DNA of 12,716 bases from a bacterium UBA1790 (GTDB taxonomy: Bacteria; Bacteroidota; Bacteroidia; Bacteroidales; Muribaculaceae). Location of the stretch: positions 19,938 to 32,653 of the forward strand of contig DCGA01000066.1 in the NCBI GenBank assembly GCA_002314465.1, written 5' to 3'. Shown here piece by piece: positions 1 through 6,753 of the stretch. The notes below the pieces were generated by a model. It saw only the letters and a list, made by a program, of their open reading frames with translations, did not search any database and was not told where the DNA came from. How positions within the stretch are numbered: position 1 is the stretch's first letter; each line of letters starts with the position of its first letter. The position numbers and the translations under genes are program-made.

Positions 1-1
1 G

Positions 2-799
2 GAATGTCCCGTGTGCGGCACTCCGCTGGTGCGTGTCGAGGGCGAGGCTGCGTGGGTGTGCCCCAACAAGTGGTACTGCCCGCCGCAGATTTACGGACGC
101 ATTGAGCACTTTGTGGGCCGTCACATGATGAATATCGACGGCATAGGCGAGGAGATGGCTATCACTCTCTACAACGCCGGCTTGGTGCATGATGTGGCCG
201 ATTTGTATGACCTCCGCTTCGAGCAACTGGTGGCTCTCCCGCGTTTCCAGGAGCGTCTTGCCAATCGCATCCTCTCGGGCATTGAAGAGAGCAAGAACGT
301 GCCTTTCTACAGGGTGATTTTCGCGCTGTCCATTCCCTTTGTCGGAGAGGCTACAGCCAAGATGCTGGCCAACCATCTGCACAACATAGACAACCTCATG
401 ACCACTCCTGCCGAGCAACTCGCTACTATCCCCGAGATAGGTACCAAGATTGCCGAGGGTATTGTGGAGTTCTTCTCGATAGAAAAGAACCGCGAGATTG
501 TGGAGCGATTGCGCGCTGCAGGTCTGCAAATGGCTATCAGTGAGGAAGAACTTGCATCGCGCAGCGACAAACTCGCTGGCAAGAAAATCGTCATCAGCGG
601 TGTGTTCGCTCATCACTCACGCGAGGAGTACAAGGCCATGATTGAGCAAAACGGCGGCAAGAATGTAGGCTCAATATCGGGTAGCACCGACTACGTTTTC
701 GCAGGTGAGAATATGGGTCCCGCCAAGCTCGAGAAAGCCCGTAAACTCGGCATCCCCATCATCAACGAGGACGAATTCCTCGCCATGATCGAAGGGTAA
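2..799 (+). CDS. ligA: NAD-dependent DNA ligase LigA, C-terminal part (5' end outside window)
   Basis: The reading frame is open from the window edge (first full codon at base 2) to TAA at 797-799, so this is the last 265 residues of a protein usually near 670. LigA seals nicks in duplex DNA using NAD+ during replication and repair. The fragment starts in the four-cysteine zinc finger: C2, C5, C20 and C26 of the fragment, the same spacing as in other LigA proteins. A helix-hairpin-helix region follows (about 30-170, with HFVGRHMMNIDGIGEE and IPEIGTKIAEGI), then a C-terminal BRCT domain (about 188-265, LAGKKIVISGVF to INEDEFLAMI). The adenylation and OB-fold domains lie outside the window. A GTG at 11 should not be read as the start, because cysteine-finger residues C2 and C5 flank it. 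The family assignment is secure. Confidence 0.97.
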   Translation, partial: ECPVCGTPLVRVEGEAAWVCPNKWYCPPQIYGRIEHFVGRHMMNIDGIGEEMAITLYNAGLVHDVADLYDLRFEQLVALPRFQERLANRILSGIEESKNVPFYRVIFALSIPFVGEATAKMLANHLHNIDNLMTTPAEQLATIPEIGTKIAEGIVEFFSIEKNREIVERLRAAGLQMAISEEELASRSDKLAGKKIVISGVFAHHSREEYKAMIEQNGGKNVGSISGSTDYVFAGENMGPAKLEKARKLGIPIINEDEFLAMIEG

Positions 800-807
800 C
801 GACCCTT
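792..807 (+). terminator. Weak hairpin overlapping the ligA stop codon
   Basis: AAGGGT (792-797) and ACCCTT (802-807) form a 6 bp stem with a 4 nt loop containing most of the ligA stop codon, followed only by TAT. The tract of T is too short for a good intrinsic terminator. It may slow or partly end ligA transcription, but read-through into the transposase gene 13 bp downstream is likely, since no promoter of the Bacteroidota type is visible between them. Confidence 0.25.
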
Positions 808-812
808 TATAC

Positions 813-1877
813 ATGAATTTAGACAACGCAAATAGTGAAATGAAGTGGAGGCGTAACACAGTTTCGTCTAATTTGCGTCGTTGCAAAGGGCATAATTACT
901 CCAAGAAAGATGTTTATTTAATTACTCTCGTTGTAATGGACCGTCAGCCATTGTTGGGAGTCCTTGAAGATACTGAGGATGGCCCTTCCGTAAGGTTGTC
1001 TCGGTTAGGGATGGAGATAGTAAAGAATGAGATTGAGAAAATCGAACTGCAATACCCCATGATTGTGGTATGGAAGGTGTGTGTCATGCCCGACCATCTT
1101 CACCTCATCATCAATGTCAAGACCGATTTGCCTCAAGGAATTACTCTTGGAGTGGTAGTCCGGGGTTTCAAGACAGGGTGCAGTAAAGCCTGGTGGCGCC
1201 TATGCAATTCTCCCTGCGTTGAAACGCAGGGCACACAGTTTAACTGCAGTCTTCCCATCGGCAGTGAACTTCCCGCCAGTGTTCCCACTGAAGATTCAGC
1301 GTGTAATAAGCGATTGCCTTTATTTGAGCCTGGCTACAACGATAGAATTATTTCCCGATTTGGGCAATTAAATCGCTGGAGCAATTACCTCGACGAAAAT
1401 CCGCGTCGTTTGTTTATTATGCGCAAGTACCCCGACTTGTTTACTGTCCTTGGGAATATAGAGATTTCTGGACGGAATTGCCAAATCGTAGGTAATCGTT
1501 TCTTGCTTGATATACCAGACAAGGTCGCTGTAATAATACATCACCATTACACCATTGAGGAGTGCAACAAGTTGTGTGCCCATTGGTTATCGGTAGGCGA
1601 GAATGGGGGAGTGCTCGTTGGAACTGCTGTTGCACCTTTAGAGAAAAGGGTGTTGCGCGAGGCAATGCGTCGTGGATATAATATCATCTTGCTTAGGGAA
1701 AATGGCTTCCCGCCACTATACAAGCCTGCAGGCGAGAGCTTCTATGCATGTTCGCGAGGTCAACTACTTCAGGTAAGTCCCTTTCCTTACTGTAGCGAGC
1801 GCAAAAAGATTACTCGTCAGCAATGTCTCTTCCTAAATGAACTTGCCGAGGCAATTGCAACAGGCAGTAAGCAATGA
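813..1877 (+). CDS. REP-associated tyrosine transposase (RAYT, IS200-like HUH family) with extra C-terminal DprA-like domain
   Basis: This 354-residue protein has two parts. The N-terminal part (about 28-210) is a Y1/IS200-like transposase. MPDHLHLII (92-100) holds the metal-binding HUH pair H95 and H97, and Y192 in NYLDENPRR is the probable catalytic tyrosine. Such enzymes cut and join single-stranded DNA at hairpins, and RAYTs are tied to REP palindromes rather than to mobile elements with ends. The C-terminal part (about 228-349) is Rossmann-like (VLVGTAVAPLEKRVLREA, IILLRENGF, KPAGESFYACSRGQLL, ITRQQCLFLNELAEAI). I judge it related to the DprA/Smf or LOG fold, from memory of similar Bacteroidales proteins and not from a search. 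A linker (about 132-170) separates the HUH and tyrosine motifs and its DNA contains a REP-like palindrome. ATG 840 is an alternative start. Base composition looks more A/T-rich than its neighbours. No promoter was found. Similar palindromes lie within and just after the gene. Confidence 0.85.
   Translation: MNLDNANSEMKWRRNTVSSNLRRCKGHNYSKKDVYLITLVVMDRQPLLGVLEDTEDGPSVRLSRLGMEIVKNEIEKIELQYPMIVVWKVCVMPDHLHLIINVKTDLPQGITLGVVVRGFKTGCSKAWWRLCNSPCVETQGTQFNCSLPIGSELPASVPTEDSACNKRLPLFEPGYNDRIISRFGQLNRWSNYLDENPRRLFIMRKYPDLFTVLGNIEISGRNCQIVGNRFLLDIPDKVAVIIHHHYTIEECNKLCAHWLSVGENGGVLVGTAVAPLEKRVLREAMRRGYNIILLRENGFPPLYKPAGESFYACSRGQLLQVSPFPYCSERKKITRQQCLFLNELAEAIATGSKQ
1212..1241 (+). repeat. REP-like palindrome, copy 1 (inside the transposase gene)
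   Basis: CCCTGCGTT (1212-1220) and AACGCAGGG (1223-1231) make a perfect 9 bp stem around the dinucleotide GA. The stem is followed directly by CACACAGTTT (1232-1241). It is read in frame as part of the transposase linker (around residues 134-143). Copy 2 has the same architecture and flank but a different stem, which marks this as a structured element and not a chance palindrome. Confidence 0.7.
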
Positions 1878-1942
1878 AAATCCGTTAGCGAGCATTGCAC
1901 ATGAAGTGGTATTGAATGTACAGCCCTCGGTAATTCACCAAT

Positions 1943-1971
1943 AACTGTGTGCCCGTGGAATTTTCCACGGG
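1943..1971 (-). repeat. REP-like palindrome, copy 2 (after the transposase gene, inverted)
   Basis: CCCGTGGAA (1952-1960) and TTCCACGGG (1963-1971) form a perfect 9 bp stem around TT. On the minus strand the stem is followed by CACACAGTT, the same flank as copy 1, so the two copies face each other across the 3' part of the transposase gene. The stem bases CGTGGAA replace TGCGTT of copy 1 on both sides, so pairing is conserved while sequence is not. Confidence 0.72.
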
Positions 1972-1980
1972 GTATTAACT

Positions 1981-2014
1981 AAAAAAAGCAAGCCCCGTCA
2001 GGAGGCTTGCTTTT
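1981..2014 (-). terminator. Intrinsic terminator between convergent genes, best oriented for the DUF4251 gene
   Basis: AAAAGCAAGCC (1984-1994) pairs with GGCTTGCTTTT (2004-2014) over 11 bp with a 9 nt loop. On the minus strand the stem runs into seven T (complement of 1981-1987), a textbook terminator for the gene ending at 2038. On the plus strand it is followed by TTTTGTGTT and can also stop transcription from the transposase gene, so it probably works in both directions. Confidence 0.85.
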
Positions 2015-2037
2015 GTGTTATTGCTTTTCCTTGCGGT

Positions 2038-2634
2038 TTACTCGCCTTGCTTGTAGGGAACGAGCTCGCCGTGCAGGGTGATTGACATGTTACTACCGGC
2101 ATAGATGGGATTAACATAGGCCATCGCTTGCTTGCTGCCGGCATACACGGTGATATTGATTTGTGCCGAGATGCTTTCGCCTATAACGGTGAAGTCATAG
2201 TGCGCGTTGCCTTTTTTATCGGTTGAGAACTTGGATGTTGTCACGCGGCCTTTGCAAGTGATGCCGCCAAATCCGTTATAACCGGGGTTGGGACCGTCGA
2301 ATGCAATTTGCACAACACCTTCATTACCTTGCTGGTACACGAAGTTGGTGCTCTCGTTCAGGCCGCACTCCATCATGCCCATATTGCCCAGTTCTACACG
2401 GGTTGCTGTGAGCGCAAACATGCCTTTGCGCAATGCTGCTGTCGCAAACTTATAGTCGGCACTGTCGGTAACAGCTTTCATCTGTTTTTCGCGTTCCTTG
2501 CGTGCTTTCTTTTCTTCTTTGGTTTCTTTGGTTTGTTCACTCTTGGGTGCGGCATAGTCGTCATAGACGCTCTGTGCTGTAACGCACGAGCACCCCAAAT
2601 ACATGATAATCAGGCTTAAAAACAATTTCTTCAT
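2038..2634 (-). CDS. Secreted DUF4251-family protein
   Basis: The protein has 198 residues when started at the ATG at 2634, chosen because MKKLFLSLIIMYLGCSCVTAQS is a typical signal peptide; an upstream in-frame ATG at 2670 would add 12 residues and lies over the promoter. Cleavage near A20/Q21 is likely. The cysteine at 15 is in a poor lipobox (YLGC), so a lipoprotein is less likely. A charged stretch follows (about 31-55, many K and E), then a beta-rich domain (about 60-193) with features I recognise from DUF4251: an early ALxxGxFxLxATxVEL segment, STNFVYQQG, the glycine-rich GYNGFGGITCKGRV, and ITLHGELVP at the end. The function of this family is unknown; it is common in Bacteroidales and presumably periplasmic. 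It is monocistronic, with its own promoter and terminator. Confidence 0.82.
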   Translation of the reverse strand: MKKLFLSLIIMYLGCSCVTAQSVYDDYAAPKSEQTKETKEEKKARKEREKQMKAVTDSADYKFATAALRKGMFALTATRVELGNMGMMECGLNESTNFVYQQGNEGVVQIAFDGPNPGYNGFGGITCKGRVTTSKFSTDKKGNAHYDFTVIGESISAQINITVYAGSKQAMAYVNPIYAGSNMSITLHGELVPYKQGE

Positions 2635-2667
2635 ATCATTACGATTTAAAGGATTTATATTGGTTGG

Positions 2668-2698
2668 CAAAATTATACAATTACTCTTTACTCTGCAA
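2668..2698 (-). promoter_or_regulatory. Bacteroidota-type promoter for the DUF4251 gene
   Basis: On the minus strand TAATTTTG (complement of 2668-2675) fits the -7 box TAnnTTTG, and TTG (complement of 2696-2698) fits the -33 element with a 20 nt spacer. The box lies about 33 bp before the chosen start codon at 2634. It overlaps the alternative start at 2670, which argues against that start. Confidence 0.75.
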
Positions 2699-2714
2699 CT
2701 TTTTGCCCTGCGTT

Positions 2715-2744
2715 TTGTTTTTTTTACAATTCTTATTACCTTTG
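2715..2744 (+). promoter_or_regulatory. Bacteroidota-type promoter for the CPBP protease gene
   Basis: TTG at 2715-2717 and TACCTTTG at 2737-2744 match the -33 and -7 consensus with a 19 nt spacer. The start codon at 2766 follows after 21 bp, giving a very short leader. This promoter is back to back with the minus-strand one at 2668-2698, with only 16 bp between their -33 elements. Confidence 0.72.
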
Positions 2745-2765
2745 CACCGATAAACGTACAACTAA

Positions 2766-3650
2766 ATGGAAAATAATCTCAGCCACAATACATCGGCGGG
2801 CGTTCGCATCATTGTAATGCTCATCTTGTCTCTCGTGGGTCTCGTCATTGCCACTATGTTTGTCAGTGTCCAGGACCGACTCCCGAAGTTTGATGCTACA
2901 TTGTGCCTCATCTTCCTGCAGGACATCTTTGTGTTCATTCTTCCGGCCATCCTCGCGGCACTCTTTTTCTATCGCCGTCCGTGGAAGCAACTTCGCCTTA
3001 ACAGAGCCCCGTCGCTCAAGGGCGTGTCGCTTGCTGTGATTGTGTGTATTGTGTCTATACCTGCGCTCAACTGGATTGTGGCATGGAACCAGGGCCTGCA
3101 CCTACCGCAATCTATGGCTCCCATCGAGCAGTTCATGCGCGATGCCGAGAGCACTGCACAGATTCTCACCAACATGCTCCTAAGTGAAACAAGGGTGTTG
3201 CCCATGCTTGTGGTTCTCTTTGTCGTAGGTTTCATGGCAGGACTCAGCGAGGAAATCTTCTTCCGTGGAGGTATGCTGCGCATGCTCAAGGGTGGGGGAA
3301 ACAGCCACCTTGCAGTGTGGGGCATTGCCATTGTGTTCAGCGCCATGCACATGCAGTTCTTCGGATTCTTCCCCCGCATGCTCCTTGGTGCTTGGTTGGG
3401 ATATCTCCTTGTATGGACCCGCTCGCTGTGGGTACCAATTATTGCCCACGCGCTTAACAATAGCCTTGTGGTGGTGTCGAGTTGGCTCGCCAACGTGGAA
3501 CTGCTCCCCAAGGACTATATCGAGAACATAGGTGTTCCCCAAGACGGTGGTTTCCCTGTACTTGCTGTGGTAAGTGCCATTGCTACCGTAGCCATTATCG
3601 TTGCCCTCAAGCGCAGTGTTGAGCAGCGCGATATGGTCTATCCCGTTTAA
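2766..3650 (+). CDS. CPBP-family intramembrane metalloprotease (CAAX protease/Abi type)
   Basis: This 294-residue membrane protein has several hydrophobic segments (about 13-34, 46-68, 86-105, 145-160, 182-200, 203-217, 224-240 and 264-281). The three active-site motifs of the CPBP (Abi, CAAX prenyl endopeptidase-like) family are present: EExxxR as E162, E163 and R167 in SEEIFFRGG; FxxxH as F191 and H195; and HxxxN as H228 and N232. These residues hold the metal or water for cleavage of peptide bonds inside the membrane. Bacterial substrates are mostly unknown; some members act in bacteriocin immunity or protein maturation. The start at 2766 is supported by the promoter 21 bp upstream. It is divergent from the DUF4251 gene and 164 bp ahead of the secreted protein gene, which has its own promoter, so a shared role cannot be claimed from position. 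Confidence 0.93.
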   Translation: MENNLSHNTSAGVRIIVMLILSLVGLVIATMFVSVQDRLPKFDATLCLIFLQDIFVFILPAILAALFFYRRPWKQLRLNRAPSLKGVSLAVIVCIVSIPALNWIVAWNQGLHLPQSMAPIEQFMRDAESTAQILTNMLLSETRVLPMLVVLFVVGFMAGLSEEIFFRGGMLRMLKGGGNSHLAVWGIAIVFSAMHMQFFGFFPRMLLGAWLGYLLVWTRSLWVPIIAHALNNSLVVVSSWLANVELLPKDYIENIGVPQDGGFPVLAVVSAIATVAIIVALKRSVEQRDMVYPV

Positions 3651-3681
3651 TCCTGTTTTTTGACGGAAAAAAGTCCCTATA

Positions 3682-3734
3682 AAACGCATACTTATGTGGT
3701 TTATATCCATTTTGGTGTGCGTTTGTAGTTTTTT
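3682..3734 (+). terminator. Probable terminator after the CPBP gene
   Basis: AAACGCATAC (3682-3691) can pair with GTGTGCGTTT (3715-3724) over 10 bp with one G-U pair. The loop of 23 nt is long. Six T (3729-3734) follow after four bases. A weaker A/T hairpin (TTTTTT 3656-3661 with AAAAAA 3667-3672) lies between it and the stop codon. Placement before the next promoter fits a terminator, but the large loop lowers confidence. Confidence 0.45.
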
Positions 3735-3743
3735 GCGCCATTG

Positions 3744-3776
3744 TTGCGTCTACTATATATATTATTGTTAATTTTG
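3744..3776 (+). promoter_or_regulatory. Bacteroidota-type promoter for the secreted PKD-domain protein
   Basis: TAATTTTG at 3769-3776 is an exact TAnnTTTG box. TTG at 3744-3746 lies 22 nt upstream, slightly longer than usual. The leader to the ATG at 3815 is about 30 nt and almost pure A/T, which keeps the start codon free of structure. Confidence 0.65.
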
Positions 3777-3814
3777 TACGGGAAATAATTTAATAATCAA
3801 TAAATATTATCTTA

Positions 3815-6676
3815 ATGACAGCAAAAAGAACTATTCTTGCATTATTGCTCATGCTTGTCACTTCGTTTGCATGGGCCGATGTAGCTACTTGGACTCACAA
3901 GTGGGATACATCGAAGTCGAGTGGTGGAGAAGGCTTCTACCACATAACTAATAACACCGATACGATTCAGGTTGCTACGCTCAAGGGTCTTGAATGGACC
4001 TACAAGGGCAACACGTCGGTAACAGCCTATACTGCCACTGCTGGTCAGTACTTTGGCTCGGCCAAAAGCCCTGTGAAACATGCAACCCTTACAACCGACA
4101 AGCTTCGTGGCAAAATCATCTCGGTTACTATCGAGGCTAAGGTGAAAGAGGATGCCCAGGACGTTAATATCGGTGTAAGTGTTAACGGTCAGAACTATGG
4201 CGACGCTTGGAAACTGTCTTCGACACAGGCAAGCCACACGTTTGAACCCGCTGCCGATGCAGCCGAGGGCGAAATCGTTATCACTATGGATCAGACCAGT
4301 GAGACCGTGGGTATTATCTATTTCTACAGCATGACCATCACCTACGATGGTGAAGGCATCGTGAAGCCCGAACCCAAGGACCCCGAACTGAGTTATTCAC
4401 TCCAGACCGTGGAGGTAGAGAGCGGTGACAATGCTTATGCCAACTACCTCACTAACCCCTACAAGGTTTCACCCATCACTTATTCTTGCAGCGATACCGA
4501 ACTCGCTTCAATCAACAGCAACGGTGACATCTTCACTACAGGTAAGAAGGTAGGTCAGGCTACTGTATCTGCTATCTTCGCAGGTAACGACGACTACAAG
4601 GCCGATACCGCCTCTTACACTCTCGTCGTTAAGGAGAAACCCGTTATTCCGGCTCCCGAGTTCGACATTAAGGGCGGTACTTTCACCGAGCCTGTTACCG
4701 TTACCATCACAAGCAACGATCCTCTGTGCAAGGCCATCTGGTACAGCACTACACTCACCGATGTTGCGGACATGGGCTACGACGACCAGACGATTATCGT
4801 TGCCGGCAACACCGCTGTTGTCACTATCGACGAGACCTGCACTCTGCTTGCTGTAGCCGTTGGCGACAACAATGTTGGTCTCCCCGCTATGTACACATTC
4901 ACCATGAACATTCCTCTCAAGGCCGACTTCGGTGCCGAGGAGAGCGCAAAGACCTATTATAAGATGGGTTGGGATAGCCTTGATGAGGCTTCTACATGGA
5001 AGTACTATGGTGTAAACGAGACCAGCACTTGGACTCTTGCCGAGAAGGCTCCTCTGTCGGGTGTGCCTTCGTTCAATACTATTGACCCCAGCAATGTTTA
5101 CTCGCTCACTATCTACTACGACCAGAGCAAGCAGCGCGAGCGTGCTGTATCGCCCGAGGTAGAGGTTAAGGACAACAGCAAGGCCGAGTTTTACCTGTGC
5201 TTCGGCGGTGTATGGTTGGTATATGCCGACCTCAAGTTCTATGTTAACGACTTGACCGACGGTACACAGACCCAGATATTCAGTGCATTTGACTGGGCTC
5301 AGGACAACGCATTCGACGGTCCCAGCTGGGAGAAGTTCTCTTTCGACATCTCTAAGTACGCAGGCCACAAGTGCACATTCGAGTTCATCTACGAGGGTGC
5401 TAACGGCGACAACATGGCAATCGACAACTTCCTCCTCAAGCAGGAAGATACATCGGCCGATGCCAAGATTAACATCATGGAAGGTGAAGAGGTTCACTTC
5501 AAGGATCTCTCACAGGGCCATCCTACATCATGGCAGTGGACTATCGACGGCGCTACTCCCGCTACAAGCACCGAGCAGAACCCCGTTGTTAAGTTTGAAA
5601 AGGCTGGTAAGTACACCGTTAAGCTTGCTATCGCTAAGGATAACGAGACTGCCGAGACTACTAAGGAAGAGTACGTTATCGTTAACGTGGCTGCTCCCAA
5701 GGCTCACATCGGTGTTCCCGAGTTGGCTTACTACTCACCCTATGCTTACGCATTCGTTGCAACCGATGTTCCCATGCAGTACAAGGACCTCTCTACAGGT
5801 GCTCCCACTGCTTGGAACTGGAAGTTTGAAGGTACCGATATCGCATCAAGCACTGAGCAGAATCCTACTGTAACCTATACCGAGCAGGGTATGTATGGTC
5901 TTGAACTCAATGTTGAGAACTCTGCAGGTTCATCACGCGACTTCCTCGTTAAGGCTATCCAGGCTGGTGGCACTCAGGAGGTATGGAACATCGCTTCCGA
6001 CGAAATTGAAAGCATTGGTACAATCGCTCTTGGCTGGTATGGTTACTATGGTGGTACCAACTGGCTCGGAATGGAGGCATTTGCCGAGAAATACCATGCT
6101 CCTATGGCTAAGGCCACGGTGAGCGGTGCTACCGTTTACTTCTCGGCAGCTAAAGCCGATGATGCTGACGCCGAATTTACAGTAAGCCTGTGCCTGCCCT
6201 ACGCTAACGGTATGCCCGGAGAGGCTGTTGCTACTGCAACTAAGAAGGTTTCTGACCTCCAGGTTAGTGACACCGACATCCTCCCCACCGAGTTCCAGTT
6301 CGAAACTCCAGTTGAGGTTGAAGGCGAGTTCTTTGTAGTGGCTAAGGGCTTCCCCAACACAGGTAACAACGACAACGTGGTTATCCTTGCGGTTGCTCGT
6401 GCCGACGGTGGTCGCAACAGTGCTTACCACCTGCTTGCCGATGAGGACGAAAACTACAATTACATCGGTACTTACACATGGTATGAGAGCGAGGATCAAC
6501 CCGTATCTCTTTGCATCGCTCCCGTTCTTTCTTACGACAGTTCGGTAACAGCGGTTAACGACCTCCACGTGGAGAAGAGCAATGTTATCGGCATCTACGA
6601 CATCATGGGACGCAAGCTCAATAACGTAGAGCGTGGTATCAACATCGTTAACGGTAAGAAGGTTCTCGTTAAGTGA
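3815..6676 (+). CDS. Large secreted multidomain protein with Ig-like and PKD domains and type IX-like C-terminal sorting tail
   Basis: The protein has 953 residues. A signal peptide (1-21, cleavage after SFAWA) is followed by these regions: a beta-rich domain of unknown family (about 22-178); a Big2-like Ig domain (about 190-272, ELASINSNGDIFTTGKKVG); a chitobiase/FN3-associated-like domain (about 278-365, PEFDIKGGTFTEPVTVTITS); a MAM or choice-of-anchor-like region (about 368-545, ending NMAIDNFLLKQ); two PKD domains (about 550-625 and 650-717, each with a STEQNP motif before its last strands); and a further unassigned region (about 720-910). The end (GIYDIMGRKL, then GINIVNGKKVLVK) resembles type IX secretion C-terminal domains of Bacteroidales. 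I infer export across the outer membrane and retention at the cell surface. No catalytic motif was found, so an adhesin or glycan- or protein-binding role is possible but unproven. It has its own promoter and strong terminator, so it is a single-gene unit. Confidence 0.85.
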   Translation: MTAKRTILALLLMLVTSFAWADVATWTHKWDTSKSSGGEGFYHITNNTDTIQVATLKGLEWTYKGNTSVTAYTATAGQYFGSAKSPVKHATLTTDKLRGKIISVTIEAKVKEDAQDVNIGVSVNGQNYGDAWKLSSTQASHTFEPAADAAEGEIVITMDQTSETVGIIYFYSMTITYDGEGIVKPEPKDPELSYSLQTVEVESGDNAYANYLTNPYKVSPITYSCSDTELASINSNGDIFTTGKKVGQATVSAIFAGNDDYKADTASYTLVVKEKPVIPAPEFDIKGGTFTEPVTVTITSNDPLCKAIWYSTTLTDVADMGYDDQTIIVAGNTAVVTIDETCTLLAVAVGDNNVGLPAMYTFTMNIPLKADFGAEESAKTYYKMGWDSLDEASTWKYYGVNETSTWTLAEKAPLSGVPSFNTIDPSNVYSLTIYYDQSKQRERAVSPEVEVKDNSKAEFYLCFGGVWLVYADLKFYVNDLTDGTQTQIFSAFDWAQDNAFDGPSWEKFSFDISKYAGHKCTFEFIYEGANGDNMAIDNFLLKQEDTSADAKINIMEGEEVHFKDLSQGHPTSWQWTIDGATPATSTEQNPVVKFEKAGKYTVKLAIAKDNETAETTKEEYVIVNVAAPKAHIGVPELAYYSPYAYAFVATDVPMQYKDLSTGAPTAWNWKFEGTDIASSTEQNPTVTYTEQGMYGLELNVENSAGSSRDFLVKAIQAGGTQEVWNIASDEIESIGTIALGWYGYYGGTNWLGMEAFAEKYHAPMAKATVSGATVYFSAAKADDADAEFTVSLCLPYANGMPGEAVATATKKVSDLQVSDTDILPTEFQFETPVEVEGEFFVVAKGFPNTGNNDNVVILAVARADGGRNSAYHLLADEDENYNYIGTYTWYESEDQPVSLCIAPVLSYDSSVTAVNDLHVEKSNVIGIYDIMGRKLNNVERGINIVNGKKVLVK

Positions 6677-6719
6677 TGAATAACCGAAATTAAACCCTGT
6701 ACGGGTGACGCATGATAGA

Positions 6720-6753
6720 GGCGGGGAGCGGCATTGCTTCCCGCCCTTTTTTT
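6720..6753 (+). terminator. Strong intrinsic terminator after the secreted protein gene
   Basis: GGCGGGGAGC (6720-6729) pairs with GCTTCCCGCC (6736-6745), 10 bp with one G-U pair and a 6 nt loop, followed by C and seven T (6747-6753). The stop codon lies 43 bp upstream. This is a classic rho-independent terminator. Confidence 0.93.

Noticed and set aside
800..2014. A complete IS200/IS605 insertion sequence around the transposase gene
   Set aside because: No matching left and right end hairpins flank the gene, there is no tnpB, and the protein has RAYT-type motifs. The palindromes fit REP elements better than IS ends.
2704..2731. CCCTGCG at 2707-2713, resembling the left arm of REP copy 1
   Set aside because: There is no complementary arm nearby and no CACACAGTT flank, so the match is chance.
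4508..5497. Open frame of about 329 codons on the minus strand opposite the secreted protein gene
   Set aside because: The plus-strand frame has a signal peptide, PKD domains and continuous family-like sequence; the antisense translation is Val- and Leu-rich without motifs.
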